NCBI GenBank assembly: GCA_963579025.1
Contig: CAUZFZ010000225.1
Location: 1 to 12,974, forward strand
Direction: 5' to 3'
DNA length: 12,974 nucleotides
Origin: CAUZFZ01 sp963579025
GTDB taxonomy: Bacteria > Planctomycetota > Planctomycetia > Planctomycetales > Planctomycetaceae
The first letter of the stretch is position 1. Every line of letters begins with the position of its first letter. Positions 1-10,463 of the stretch are shown here, piece after piece. The position numbers and the translations under genes are program-made. The notes below the pieces were generated by a model. It searched no databases. It was not told the origin of the DNA and worked only from the letters and a program-made list of their open reading frames with translations.

Positions 1-109
1 GGCTGCCCCGGACATGGGACAGGAAATGAAGTCCCCCCGCGACATCCAGCCGCCAACGCGGCAAACTCACACTCAACAACAACTTACGTCAGCATAACCA
101 CCGCCACGT

Positions 110-128
110 AAAGGGATCACGCCCCTTT
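110..128 (-). other. Short hairpin spanning the kinase stop codon
   Basis: AAAGGG (110-115) and CCCTTT (123-128) form a 6-bp stem with a 7-nt loop that contains the stop codon of the minus-strand kinase gene. There is no T-run, so it is at best a weak 3' end structure. The remaining bases 1-109 hold no gene that I can support. Confidence 0.25.
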
Positions 129-3100
129 GCGAGTCACGGCGTCGACCGCGATCACCGTGCCGTCGCGGCCTCCCAACACGATATGACCTGCTCCGGAGGC
201 CAGAGCGGTGATCTCCGCCTTGCCGGTAAGAAGTTGCGCAAACGATCTTGAGACCGGCTTGCCAACGGGACTGAACGATGGAAGCTGCCACGCCTGCAGC
301 GCTGGTCGGTCTGCTGTCGAGAGGAAGCCGCCTTCGACATACATCGTCCCCCAGATGAGTCCGTCCGTTCCGATGTGAGTCAGGGGACCGGGTGAATTCA
401 GCTCGGGACCGTCGAGCAGCTCCAGCGATTCCAGATCGCAGACGAAGATACTCCCGTTGGCAGCGTGGCCGGCGATGTACCGACCTGTTCCGTCAAATGA
501 CAGTTCCGGGAAAACTCCATGTTTGCTTCGGCTATTCGGGAGCTGCCGCGAACCGATCGAAGTCAGCTCGGATGAATCGCGATTCCACGCTTTGAGTTCG
601 CCATCCGAGAGGACCGCCAAACGCTGACCGTCGGGAGAAAGCGTGCAGGCGTCAATGGGTTTCTGGGTGAGAATCGCCCAGCTTCCGAACCGTTCATTCT
701 GCTCGATGCGGAATCGGCGAGTGACCTTGTCGCCGAGGAACGCAAACGCTTTACCGTCGGGTGACATAGCACCATCGTGCCAGCCCTCAGCGGCCGTTGG
801 AATCGACGTCAGAAGTTCGCCAGTCGGAACGGCCCACAGCTTGGCAGTCTCGTCGGCGGACACGGACAGAAGCAGAGAGCTGTCCGAGCTGAAGCTCAAG
901 TGAGAAGCGCTGAATTCGTGAGCGACCTCGTCCAGCAGGGGATCATCCAGTGTGGCCAGCGACTCTCCGGTCGCGGTATCGATCAGGCCAATCCTGCCTG
1001 ACAGGCTTAACGCGACGATACGTCCGTCCTGGCTCACTGTTGCCGCGGCGGCTGCGGGCCACAGCGCTGACAAGGCGTCATCGCCGATCGGAACCGGGCT
1101 CGCATCAGGAGTCAGTGGGATTCGGACAAGTTTGCGTAGTACCCAGCCGATCAGCTCAGGCTGCGCAGGGTTGACTGTCAGGTGCTGTGGGTCCTTCGTG
1201 AGTGTGATGTTTCCGGCTGCCTGCCAGGAATCTGAGTATTCCCAGAGACGAATCACGGGATCCTCGGAATGGTCGCCGGATGCCCATGACGCGAGTTGCT
1301 TGCTGTCCGGACTGAAGCCGAGCCCGTCCGTCCAGTCACTGTGGGCGGTGAACGTGACACGCGTCGCTGCAGTCGGCTCGACGTCCCAGATGTGAACCTG
1401 GCCTTTTCGCGACCCGGCGGCGAGCCATCGTCCGTCAGAGCTGCAACAGACACTCACGACTCCATCATGCGAGAGGAACGACGTTTCCCAGGGCAGAGGT
1501 TTCGGTACCGAGGGAAATGTCAGCGTTCGAGACGATTCAGTGGAATCGAATTCGACGATTCTGAGTTCCACGAGCACTGCACCACGACCGGCTCCCATCG
1601 CAAGCCGCTGGCTGTCGGGTCCGAATGCAATCCGATGCGCAGCAAACCCGTCGCCCACCGGCGTCTCTTCCTCGACATCGATCCCGCCCAAGGCACTGGC
1701 ATACAGACTCCGTAATTCGACAGTGTCTCGGATTGTGGTATCGATCTCAGCCACTTCAGAGAGCAGCTCAAGCGTCTCGCGTCTCCATCCACGTTTGCGC
1801 AGATCCACAAGCCTCTCCGCGCGACGCACCGAAGCCAGATACGACTGTGAATTGGCAAGTTGCTGAGCTTCACGTCGCGCGCTCCGCTCGATGCGCGTGG
1901 TTAGCTCGGCGACTTCCCGTCTTCCCGTTTCCGCATCAGCCGTTGCTTCGGCAAGGCGCGTGCGACTGACCAGAACGGTGCTAATTCCCGCCAGCCCTAC
2001 CAGTAAGCTGACGAGTGCCACCAGAGAGGCCTGCAGCGGCTTACGACGGCACCACCGCATGGCTCGAGCCACTCGCGACAGTGGCCGCGCTGCAACAGGG
2101 TGACCCTCAGAAAAACGCTGCAGGTCATCCGACAGATCCGCCGCCGTCGAGTAGCGCTGCTCCGGGCTTTTCTCCAGACACTTCGCGATGATTGTCTCAA
2201 GATCCCGTGGAACTGCGCTGTTCAGAACACGGGGCGACACGGGATCGGATTCAATGACCTGTCGCAGCGTCTCCAAGGCAACAGCCGCCTGAAACGGAGG
2301 ACGGCCAGTCACCAGGCAATACAGCACGGCTCCCAGCGAGTAAACGTCTGCCAGCGGACTGTCGCCACTTGTCCCACGTGCCTGCTCCGGCGGCATGTAG
2401 CCCGGTGTCCCCAGAATCTGTCCGGTCCCGGTAAGACTGGAGTCGCTGCCGATTCGCCTGGCCAATCCGAAATCGGTGATCCTGGGAACGCCGGAATCGC
2501 CAATCAGGATGTTGCCGGGTTTCAAATCACGATGAACGACTCCACGCCCATGAGCGTAATCCACTGCCAGCGAAATCTGTTGCATCAGGGCTGCTGCGTC
2601 ACGGGGATCGAGAGGCCCGTCACGCAACGATTCACGCAAACTTCCGCCCTGGATGTACCCCATCGCAATGAAGCAGACGCCGTCCACTTCTCCCGACGAG
2701 TAGACCGGAACAATACCTGCGTGATCGAGCTGAGCAGCGGCTTCCGCCTCGACACGAAAGCGGTCACGTTCCTCCGAATCCGCAAACTGTCCCGATCGGA
2801 TCGTCTTCAGCGCCACGGTTCTGTCGAGTAGCAGGTCCCTCGCTCGATAAACGACGCCCATGCCGCCGCGACCGATTTCCTCCAGCAGTTCAAAGTCACC
2901 AATCCGACCGATGACAGGTGACGCCCGTGCCACGGCCTCGGGCGAGAGGAGCAACGTCCCTTCGTCCATGCGGGGCTCGGCCCGTGTTCGTTCGCTGATA
3001 CCCTCGTCGTGCGATGCCCCGCTCGATCCGATCCGTGTCGACGGTTCAGCGGACTCAATGGCGGAGTGAATTTCGAACAGTCGCTGAAGGCCGGCTCGCT

Positions 3101-3320
3101 GTTCAGGAAACCGGCGGACAAACTCCTGCCTGTCCGGTTCCTGTCCGGCGGTCTCGCAAAGGCAGAACTCGCTGTAGATCAGTTCCAGCCGAGATTCTGA
3201 GTCCAGAACCGTATTGCCGTTTTGATCCAGCAGGTCCTCCAGCAGCACGGGATTCCCGTCGTTCCAGGCCTGCTGCTGCTGTTCACGAAGACGGAGGATC
3301 AATTCGCGGTTTGTACTCAC
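117..3320 (-). CDS. Membrane Ser/Thr protein kinase with C-terminal WD40 propeller
   Basis: Predicted Hanks-type kinase of 1067 residues that phosphorylates proteins on Ser/Thr. An acidic N-terminal region (1-135) leads into the kinase domain (about 142-405): Gly loop GRGGMG (150-155), VALK with catalytic Lys172, HRDLKPGN (263-270, Asp265), DFG (283-285) and PPE in place of APE (310-312). One TM helix (about 430-452) is followed by a charged, probably coiled-coil segment (455-510). From about 545 to the end, WD40-type blades recur, with phrases such as SPDG and IWDV. The kinase should be cytoplasmic and the propeller on the other side of the membrane, a layout common in Planctomycetota. The frame is open upstream to 3422, but I chose GTG at 3320: GGGAGG sits 5 nt before it, and the longer form would overlap the sigma factor. 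It is probably co-transcribed with that gene. The substrate is unknown; by family association it may act on the sigma pathway. Confidence 0.95.
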   Translation of the reverse strand: MSTNRELILRLREQQQQAWNDGNPVLLEDLLDQNGNTVLDSESRLELIYSEFCLCETAGQEPDRQEFVRRFPEQRAGLQRLFEIHSAIESAEPSTRIGSSGASHDEGISERTRAEPRMDEGTLLLSPEAVARASPVIGRIGDFELLEEIGRGGMGVVYRARDLLLDRTVALKTIRSGQFADSEERDRFRVEAEAAAQLDHAGIVPVYSSGEVDGVCFIAMGYIQGGSLRESLRDGPLDPRDAAALMQQISLAVDYAHGRGVVHRDLKPGNILIGDSGVPRITDFGLARRIGSDSSLTGTGQILGTPGYMPPEQARGTSGDSPLADVYSLGAVLYCLVTGRPPFQAAVALETLRQVIESDPVSPRVLNSAVPRDLETIIAKCLEKSPEQRYSTAADLSDDLQRFSEGHPVAARPLSRVARAMRWCRRKPLQASLVALVSLLVGLAGISTVLVSRTRLAEATADAETGRREVAELTTRIERSARREAQQLANSQSYLASVRRAERLVDLRKRGWRRETLELLSEVAEIDTTIRDTVELRSLYASALGGIDVEEETPVGDGFAAHRIAFGPDSQRLAMGAGRGAVLVELRIVEFDSTESSRTLTFPSVPKPLPWETSFLSHDGVVSVCCSSDGRWLAAGSRKGQVHIWDVEPTAATRVTFTAHSDWTDGLGFSPDSKQLASWASGDHSEDPVIRLWEYSDSWQAAGNITLTKDPQHLTVNPAQPELIGWVLRKLVRIPLTPDASPVPIGDDALSALWPAAAAATVSQDGRIVALSLSGRIGLIDTATGESLATLDDPLLDEVAHEFSASHLSFSSDSSLLLSVSADETAKLWAVPTGELLTSIPTAAEGWHDGAMSPDGKAFAFLGDKVTRRFRIEQNERFGSWAILTQKPIDACTLSPDGQRLAVLSDGELKAWNRDSSELTSIGSRQLPNSRSKHGVFPELSFDGTGRYIAGHAANGSIFVCDLESLELLDGPELNSPGPLTHIGTDGLIWGTMYVEGGFLSTADRPALQAWQLPSFSPVGKPVSRSFAQLLTGKAEITALASGAGHIVLGGRDGTVIAVDAVTRKGA

Positions 3321-3325
3321 GCTCG

Positions 3326-3331
3326 CCTCCC
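3326..3331 (-). promoter_or_regulatory. Shine-Dalgarno that decides the kinase start
   Basis: On the minus strand GGGAGG ends 5 nt before GTG at 3320. The upstream ATG at 3422 lies inside the end of the sigma factor gene. This supports a 1067-residue rather than a 1101-residue protein. Confidence 0.7.
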
Positions 3332-3390
3332 GACAGCCCGTTGGCCGATTGTGTTTCCAAAACAGTGGCCACTGGAGGTCGCGACGCTGT

Positions 3391-3498
3391 TCACGAATCC
3401 AGGTCCATGTCAGTCGCCGCACGCTCGACCGCGCGGGCGTGACGTTTGCGGAGTGCGCCTGCCGATTCGCCCAACTCCTCGGCCAGTTCGTCCCAACC
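3391..3498 (-). pseudogene. Displaced region 4 (HTH) of the ECF sigma factor, in another frame
   Basis: From the GGT codon at 3498 this frame reads GWDELAEELGESAGALRKRH and on to a stop at 3391, 35 residues in all. It is the sigma-70 region 4.2 helix-turn-helix expected right after the SSEERHLVQRRRDG stretch of the main sigma frame. The main frame instead continues as an Arg/Gly-rich tail. The two frames differ by one net base (+1 or -2 type). The G-rich run around 3490-3510 is a plausible slip site, either in the genome or in the sequence read. Restored, the protein would be about 192 residues, normal for an ECF sigma. Confidence 0.75.
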
Positions 3499-3967
3499 CG
3501 TCCCTCCGTCGCTGCACGAGATGACGCTCCTCGGATGAAAGCCTCGATTCGAATTCCTCCAGCAACTCACGGGACGCGACAATCGCTGACGGCGTTTCCG
3601 CACCGCCTGAAAGCGGGAATTCTTCGACGGCCGCGGATGCCTGTCGCCGAACATCTCTTCGATCGGCCTTCATGCGTCGTGCGTGATCGGTCACCTTGTT
3701 CCGGATCATCGTGGCCAGCAGCTTCATGAGCTGCTCGGGGGTATCCAGCTCGAAATCCCCAGAGGCGGCCCGCACAAAAAATCCGGCGAGGATCGACTGG
3801 CAGACATCCATTGAGTCCACCACACGCCGCATGGACGGGTCCGTCAGCCTCACTCGCGCCATGGCGCGCAGTTCTGACTCGTAACGTTGTACAAGCCTGG
3901 CGGCAGCTTCACCGTCGCCCTGTCTGACTTGCGCAACCAGTTCTCGAAACGAGCTATCGTCAGACAT
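3410..3967 (-). CDS. ECF-type RNA polymerase sigma factor, frameshifted before region 4
   Basis: Extracytoplasmic-function sigma factor of the planctomycete type that travels with Ser/Thr kinases. It would direct RNA polymerase to target promoters. The 185-residue frame has region 2 at about 5-100: FRELVAQVRQGDGEAAARLV, then DSMDVCQSI with FFVRAASG, then MIRNKVTDHARRMKADRRD (about 87-105), where the -10 binding helix ends. Region 4 begins at about 131 (SRELLEEFESRLSSEERHL) but breaks after Asp156-Gly157. The rest of the HTH lies in another frame and ends at 3391. As read, the product lacks -35 recognition. I chose ATG at 3967 (MSDDSSFREL) because family members start just before region 2. An in-frame ATG at 4042 would add 25 residues unlike the family. 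The kinase gene begins about 70 bp past the restored stop. This could be a sequencing error, a pseudogene or, less likely, recoding. Confidence 0.8.
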   Translation of the reverse strand: MSDDSSFRELVAQVRQGDGEAAARLVQRYESELRAMARVRLTDPSMRRVVDSMDVCQSILAGFFVRAASGDFELDTPEQLMKLLATMIRNKVTDHARRMKADRRDVRRQASAAVEEFPLSGGAETPSAIVASRELLEEFESRLSSEERHLVQRRRDGLGRTGRGVGRIGRRTPQTSRPRGRACGD

Positions 3968-4059
3968 CGATTGATCCCACATCGTGTGAAATACGGACCA
4001 AGTCTGTTCGGGCAGATCATTGAGCTCAAGTGACCGCCACATATGAACTGCTGCCCCGC

Positions 4060-4088
4060 TTTAGAACAGGAACCGTGAACACGGTCAA
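4060..4088 (-). promoter_or_regulatory. Candidate housekeeping promoter of the sigma/kinase operon
   Basis: On the minus strand TTGACC (4088-4083; 5 of 6 to TTGACA) is followed after exactly 17 bp by TCTAAA (4065-4060; 4 of 6 to TATAAT). Transcription would start near 4053, giving an 86-nt leader to ATG 3967 and only about 11 nt to ATG 4042. The latter again favours the shorter sigma factor. This is a consensus match only, with no experimental support. Confidence 0.45.
4072..4085. promoter_or_regulatory. Dyad overlapping the -35 box, possible operator
   Basis: ACCGTGAACACGGT is an inverted repeat with 6-bp arms and a 2-bp centre. It overlaps the candidate -35 hexamer (4083-4088) and the spacer of the minus-strand promoter. 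Its position suits a repressor or autoregulatory site. The protein that would bind it is unknown. Confidence 0.35.
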
Positions 4089-4176
4089 ATTTCGTGTCCG
4101 CCAAAGCTATAGCGTTGCGTTTAAGAGAGCGAGATTCACTACGGCCTTGACTGAATGTCTTTGAAGGAGTGCAGCT

Positions 4177-4395
4177 ATGAAACTCGCAACCACCGAGTGT
4201 GAACGAGCCGACGATCCACGCACATCGTCAGTGGGTTTCCCGTTCGAAAACGAGCAGGCAAGGTCCGGCGTTTATGACGGGATTTCATTGACTCAAATCG
4301 ATGCATTTTTCGCCGCCGTGGCTACCGGTAAACAGACGGCGCAGGTCCCCGCTGTTGGACCGGTCATTGACCTCTCGCTGGATCAATCGACGTAA
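4177..4395 (+). CDS. Small hypothetical protein, 72 aa
   Basis: I do not recognise this protein. It starts at an ATG preceded by AAGGAG with 7 nt spacing, one of the better ribosome sites in the window, which is the main support for it being real. It begins MKLATTECERADDPRT and has no signal peptide, membrane helix or Cys/His metal site. A middle stretch, GISLTQIDAFFAAVATGKQT, could form an amphipathic helix. The C-terminus is hydrophobic and then acidic (VGPVIDLSLDQST). It is transcribed away from the sigma/kinase operon, about 90 bp from that operon's candidate promoter, so the two may share a control region. A second small ORF follows after 26 bp. Confidence 0.55.
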   Translation: MKLATTECERADDPRTSSVGFPFENEQARSGVYDGISLTQIDAFFAAVATGKQTAQVPAVGPVIDLSLDQST

Positions 4396-4421
4396 AGAAA
4401 CTCGTCGAGATTGAAGAACAC

Positions 4422-4580
4422 ATGGCAAGAATCCGCCAGGCGATCTGGAAACTCGCCCTCAGGGTCTCCCAGGAACTCGCGGAACTGCTCGCTCGACTTG
4501 AAGGCTGTGTGAGAGGACGGAGGGACCATTCGCCCTCATCCCCGAGGCTGGCCACATCACTCAATAGCTACCGAGACTGA
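4422..4580 (+). CDS. Possible small protein, 52 aa
   Basis: An ATG 26 bp after the preceding small gene opens a 52-codon frame. It reads MARIRQAIWKLALRVSQELA and then LLARLEGCVRGRRDHSP, a basic amphipathic helix with a polar tail. The frame is open for some 17 codons upstream of the ATG as well, without another standard start. The ribosome site is weak (GAAG 5 nt before the ATG). It could be a translationally coupled partner of the 72-aa protein or a chance ORF. No function is proposed. Confidence 0.3.
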   Translation: MARIRQAIWKLALRVSQELAELLARLEGCVRGRRDHSPSSPRLATSLNSYRD

Positions 4581-4779
4581 TATCGGCGCACAAAAAAGGC
4601 CCTCGGAGCGGGACGACTGATTCTGGCGAGCTGGGTCGAGCTGTTGAATGACAGAGTGGGTCGCACCGCCATCCAGATGCCAGAATCAAAAGCAAATGTC
4701 GCCGCTACTGACGAGGGCCAAACTGGGTTGCTCCCACCCAATGCACGCAGCGTGCCAGGATCGGCTTCGTTACCAATCA

Positions 4780-4895
4780 GCGCCGAAAATACGGCCACTT
4801 CGGCGCTAACAGTTGCTATTTCGGCGCAGATTCTGCCTAATTCGGCGCCACGATTGATGCGCCGAAACACTATTTCGGCGCCGATGAGCGCCGAA
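4780..4895. repeat. Cluster of seven TTCGGCGC / GCGCCGAA octamers
   Basis: The octamer TTCGGCGC occurs forward at 4799, 4820, 4841 and 4874, and as its reverse complement GCGCCGAA at 4780, 4859 and 4888 (first base of each). The three forward copies at 4799, 4820 and 4841 are exactly 21 bp apart, two helical turns. A longer core CTATTTCGGCGC occurs at 4816 and 4870. A seven-base TCGGCGC also occurs at 4583. The array ends 17 bp before the start codon of the sigma-54 activator. This arrangement fits a multi-site operator or enhancer better than chance. Weak open frames cross it on both strands, so a coding-repeat origin cannot be fully excluded. Confidence 0.8.
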
Positions 4896-4912
4896 TCAGC
4901 GGAGTCGACACC

Positions 4913-8080
<3,168 letters not shown>

Positions 8081-8109
8081 CTGAGTTTCCGGTCAAGCGA
8101 CTACTGCCG

Positions 8110-8227
8110 TGTCAGTCGTGTTTTGAGGGGTAGCCGAAGTCGCCAGCCGAAGTCGCCAGACTTTGGCCGGACCCGGGGAAACCAAACTCTGGCGAGTTCG
8201 GCTACATCCATCACTTCACGACTGACA
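8110..8227. repeat. Nested inverted-repeat element between convergent genes
   Basis: Outer arms TGTCAGTCGTG (8110-8120) and CACGACTGACA (8217-8227) are perfect 11-bp inverted repeats. Inside them a second inverted repeat pairs a left arm (24-bp unit starting GTAGCCGAA, arm region 8130-8166) with the right arm at 8182-8205 ending GTTCGGCTAC. The two match at 22 of 24 positions. The 118-bp unit fills most of the 152-bp gap between two convergent genes. It may act as a bidirectional 3' end or terminator, or be a REP/MITE-like palindromic repeat. I see no clear target-site duplication and no long T-run. Confidence 0.75.
8132..8157. repeat. Tandem duplication of 13 bp in the palindrome arm
   Basis: AGCCGAAGTCGCC is present twice without a gap (8132-8144 and 8145-8157) in the left inner arm. 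The right arm has one copy only, so the hairpin carries a 13-nt bulge or can pair in two registers. This looks like recent slippage. Confidence 0.8.
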
Positions 8228-8232
8228 AAATA

Positions 8233-9903
8233 CTACTCCGGCATTCGGCCCAGTTTGTGATCGACTCGGTGCAGGGACCACGTCCGGAAAACGATCGCCA
8301 CAGCCCCGAAGAAAATGAAGTGAGCGGCATACACCTGCTCGGCCGATACCGGCAGGCCATACATGGCCGGTCGCTGTGTTTCGATCGAGCGCACGACATC
8401 GATCGGGCTCAACGCCAGCAGCCATGACATCGGACCTTCGAAACGAACTCCGTATTGAGCAGTCAGCAACTGACGGACGGCAACCGGAATCAGTGCAATG
8501 GCCGCGACAAGTCCGACTGCATTCAGAATCGCTCGTGTCTGGGACCGCACACGCAGACCGATCCAGATCGAGACCCAGGCGGCGGCGGGTATCAGTGTCA
8601 GCACACTGAGCATTGAGGCGCCCAGGTAAAACATTCCGAATTCCCGCGACCACCAGGTTTCGAACGCGTAAATCGAAACGAACGGCACCAGCAGAACGCC
8701 GAACAGGCGATGCAGTCCGCTGACTTTCTGCAGCAGAATGCCGCGGCTGCTGATGGGCGTCGTCAGCAGCACGTCGAGGGTTTGCTTTGACCGCTCCGAC
8801 GAAATCAGACTCGCTCCGTGTACGCAGACCAGCAGCAGCGAGATCGTCCACAGAAAGTACAGCAGCGTACGAACCCAGTCACCGTCTCTGATCATGCCAA
8901 TGCGAGTCGACTGGCAGGCGAACAGGATCGGGATTTCCAGGACGACAAGCACTCGGAACAGATACCGGAACGTCCCGAGTGACTTGCGCGAAGTTTCCCG
9001 CCACTGGACCGGTTTGAATTTGGGCCACGTGTTGCGGTCCTTGACCAGTTCGACTCCGCCGGTCAGTTGATTCAGCGACGTGAAGAATTCGTCCAGCTCT
9101 TTGAACACCATCAGCAGCACGTTCTTCGGCGGCAGGAACGCTCGATGCTTCAACATGCTGGCCGATAGCAGGATGGCAAATCCGCACAACATCATGTTGA
9201 TGAACAGCGTCGCGACGGCGTCGCCGGCAAAACTGTGCTGCGCGCCTGCGAACGCCAGACGCCCGGTCAGCCAGAACGGGCGAAACATCACGTGCAGAAC
9301 GAAGAAACTGACGTATGTAAGCACAAGTGCCTCGGGAGTGGTTCTCGCCCATGTCGAGCACAACACACTGAGCACACCGATTTGCACGCAGGTCATGAAC
9401 AGCATCACGATGCCGCCCCACAACAGCGACTCTGTCACACCTCCGAAGCTGTATGCCACGGCCAGCAGAGGCATCGCCAGTAACAGGAACGAGCACATGG
9501 GGATCAGTCGGCTCAGCAGTTTCTGCAGAATGATGCGCAGCGGGCCGAGTGTCGTGAGCATCAACACGCCCAGCGCATTGCGTTCCTTCTCAACCGTGAT
9601 GACGCCACTGGTCATGGCTGGCAGGAACAGCACAATGATCCAGAACTGAATCTCCAGGAACTGCAGAAAGATCAGGCGACCGCGTCCCAGACTGTCGGCG
9701 GCTCCGCTCGTCAGATTCCCGAAAAACAGACTGCACGCCACGGTGAACAGCACAGCCGCGTACACGAAACGGACGACATACGTCCTTGGCCGCCAGGCAA
9801 GATCTTTCAGCTCAACGATCAGCAGCGGCATTTCCAGACGGCGCAGCCATTCCTTAACGAACGTCCGCCGACGCATAGCGAATTCAGAAGTCTCAATTGT
9901 CAT
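8233..9903 (-). CDS. ABC-2 type transporter permease with two fused modules
   Basis: A 556-residue multi-spanning membrane protein of the ABC-2 permease group, which moves substrates or proteins across the inner membrane together with a separate ATPase. Each half carries the family's coupling-helix phrase: TVEKERNALGVLMLTTLGPL then IILQKLLSRL (about 103-133), and SSERSKQTLDVLLTTPISSR then ILLQKVSGLHRL (about 368-400). Hydrophobic segments lie at about 43-62, 83-100, 135-151, 160-182, 192-208, 230-250, 315-330, 346-364, 400-415, 425-450, 460-480 and 523-540. A soluble loop (about 252-312) joins the halves. The protein therefore reads as an internal duplication. I chose ATG at 9903, where GGGA lies 6 nt upstream; Met10 has no ribosome site. 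No ATPase gene is adjacent, so the partner must be outside this window. The substrate cannot be told from sequence. Confidence 0.92.
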   Translation of the reverse strand: MTIETSEFAMRRRTFVKEWLRRLEMPLLIVELKDLAWRPRTYVVRFVYAAVLFTVACSLFFGNLTSGAADSLGRGRLIFLQFLEIQFWIIVLFLPAMTSGVITVEKERNALGVLMLTTLGPLRIILQKLLSRLIPMCSFLLLAMPLLAVAYSFGGVTESLLWGGIVMLFMTCVQIGVLSVLCSTWARTTPEALVLTYVSFFVLHVMFRPFWLTGRLAFAGAQHSFAGDAVATLFINMMLCGFAILLSASMLKHRAFLPPKNVLLMVFKELDEFFTSLNQLTGGVELVKDRNTWPKFKPVQWRETSRKSLGTFRYLFRVLVVLEIPILFACQSTRIGMIRDGDWVRTLLYFLWTISLLLVCVHGASLISSERSKQTLDVLLTTPISSRGILLQKVSGLHRLFGVLLVPFVSIYAFETWWSREFGMFYLGASMLSVLTLIPAAAWVSIWIGLRVRSQTRAILNAVGLVAAIALIPVAVRQLLTAQYGVRFEGPMSWLLALSPIDVVRSIETQRPAMYGLPVSAEQVYAAHFIFFGAVAIVFRTWSLHRVDHKLGRMPE

Positions 9904-9943
9904 GCCTGTCCCGGCGGAATACGAAAGGGGCAGTGTCCCGGAG

Positions 9944-10267
9944 TCACGAGATCATACAGGGTCCGGCTGCAAGTCTAAGCCGACCCGTCACACCAACGAC
10001 CGTCACGGTTCTAGCTGAGACCAAATAATCAGCCGTCGCCTCAGCCCGGGGCGTGTCGAGGGCCAGCAACCTCAACGGCTGCCGCGGTTGAGATGGTGTG
10101 AGTTTCACCCGACACGACTCGATCGGCACTGCCCCGGAGTCCAAGGGCTCCGCACGGAGACTCAGTGTCAGCTTCCCGCTGTGTGTCAGGCCCCGCCCGC
10201 CAGCCAGCGAGTTCGAATCACGTCCCGCCGTTTCCAGGCCACTGAAATCTGCCGAGCGCCAAGCCAA
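9944..10267 (-). CDS. Doubtful ORF, 107 aa, possibly a gene remnant
   Basis: The frame begins at a TTG directly after an in-frame stop, with no ribosome site. It runs 107 codons and ends 40 bp before the ABC-2 permease start. Codon third positions are GC-rich, as in the real genes here. The middle reads like beta strands (SGKLTLSLRAEPLDSG and YLVSARTVTVVGVTGRL). It has no domain I recognise. It may be the 3' remnant of a lost gene or simply a chance frame. Confidence 0.2.
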   Translation of the reverse strand: MAWRSADFSGLETAGRDSNSLAGGRGLTHSGKLTLSLRAEPLDSGAVPIESCRVKLTPSQPRQPLRLLALDTPRAEATADYLVSARTVTVVGVTGRLRLAAGPCMIS

Positions 10268-10338
10268 TTACAATGCCTGTCCGTGTTGTTCCTGGTTACC
10301 GAAGAGAATGAAGCGTTGCAGACATTCCAATTGTCAGA

Positions 10339-10370
10339 GTCTGAATCGCGCGCAATGCGTGAATTCAGAC
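10339..10370 (+). other. Stem-loop in the leader of the APC permease gene
   Basis: GTCTGAAT (10339-10346) pairs with ATTCAGAC (10363-10370). Inside, CGCGC (10349-10353) pairs with GCGTG (10357-10361, one G-U pair) around an AAT loop, giving about 13 bp with a small internal bulge. No T-run follows directly; a T6 run lies about 65 nt downstream. It may be an RNA leader structure or a DNA dyad for a regulator. Confidence 0.5.
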
Positions 10371-10463
10371 GGCTAAGATGTCGGAATTCGTGCGGCCGCA
10401 ACGGCAATGCTGAGAAAGACCTGGAGTTCGGCTGACCTTTTTTAGACCCTACGGGTTCCGTGT

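Noticed and set aside
2100..2831. Plus-strand open frame of 243 codons opposite the kinase domain
   Set aside because: The minus strand here encodes the conserved kinase motifs. The plus frame has no recognisable domain.
3410..4042. Longer sigma factor start at ATG 4042
   Set aside because: The extra 25 residues have no match to region 2, the ribosome site is poor, and the candidate promoter would leave only about 11 nt of leader.
4568..4870. Minus-strand 100-codon frame with a seven-residue Ala-Glu periodicity (GTG start)
   Set aside because: The heptad-like pattern is the direct result of the 21-bp DNA repeat. There is no ribosome site and no promoter.
4780..4895. CRISPR array
   Set aside because: The repeats are 8 bp, in both orientations, with gaps of 6 to 13 bp, far from CRISPR repeat and spacer sizes.
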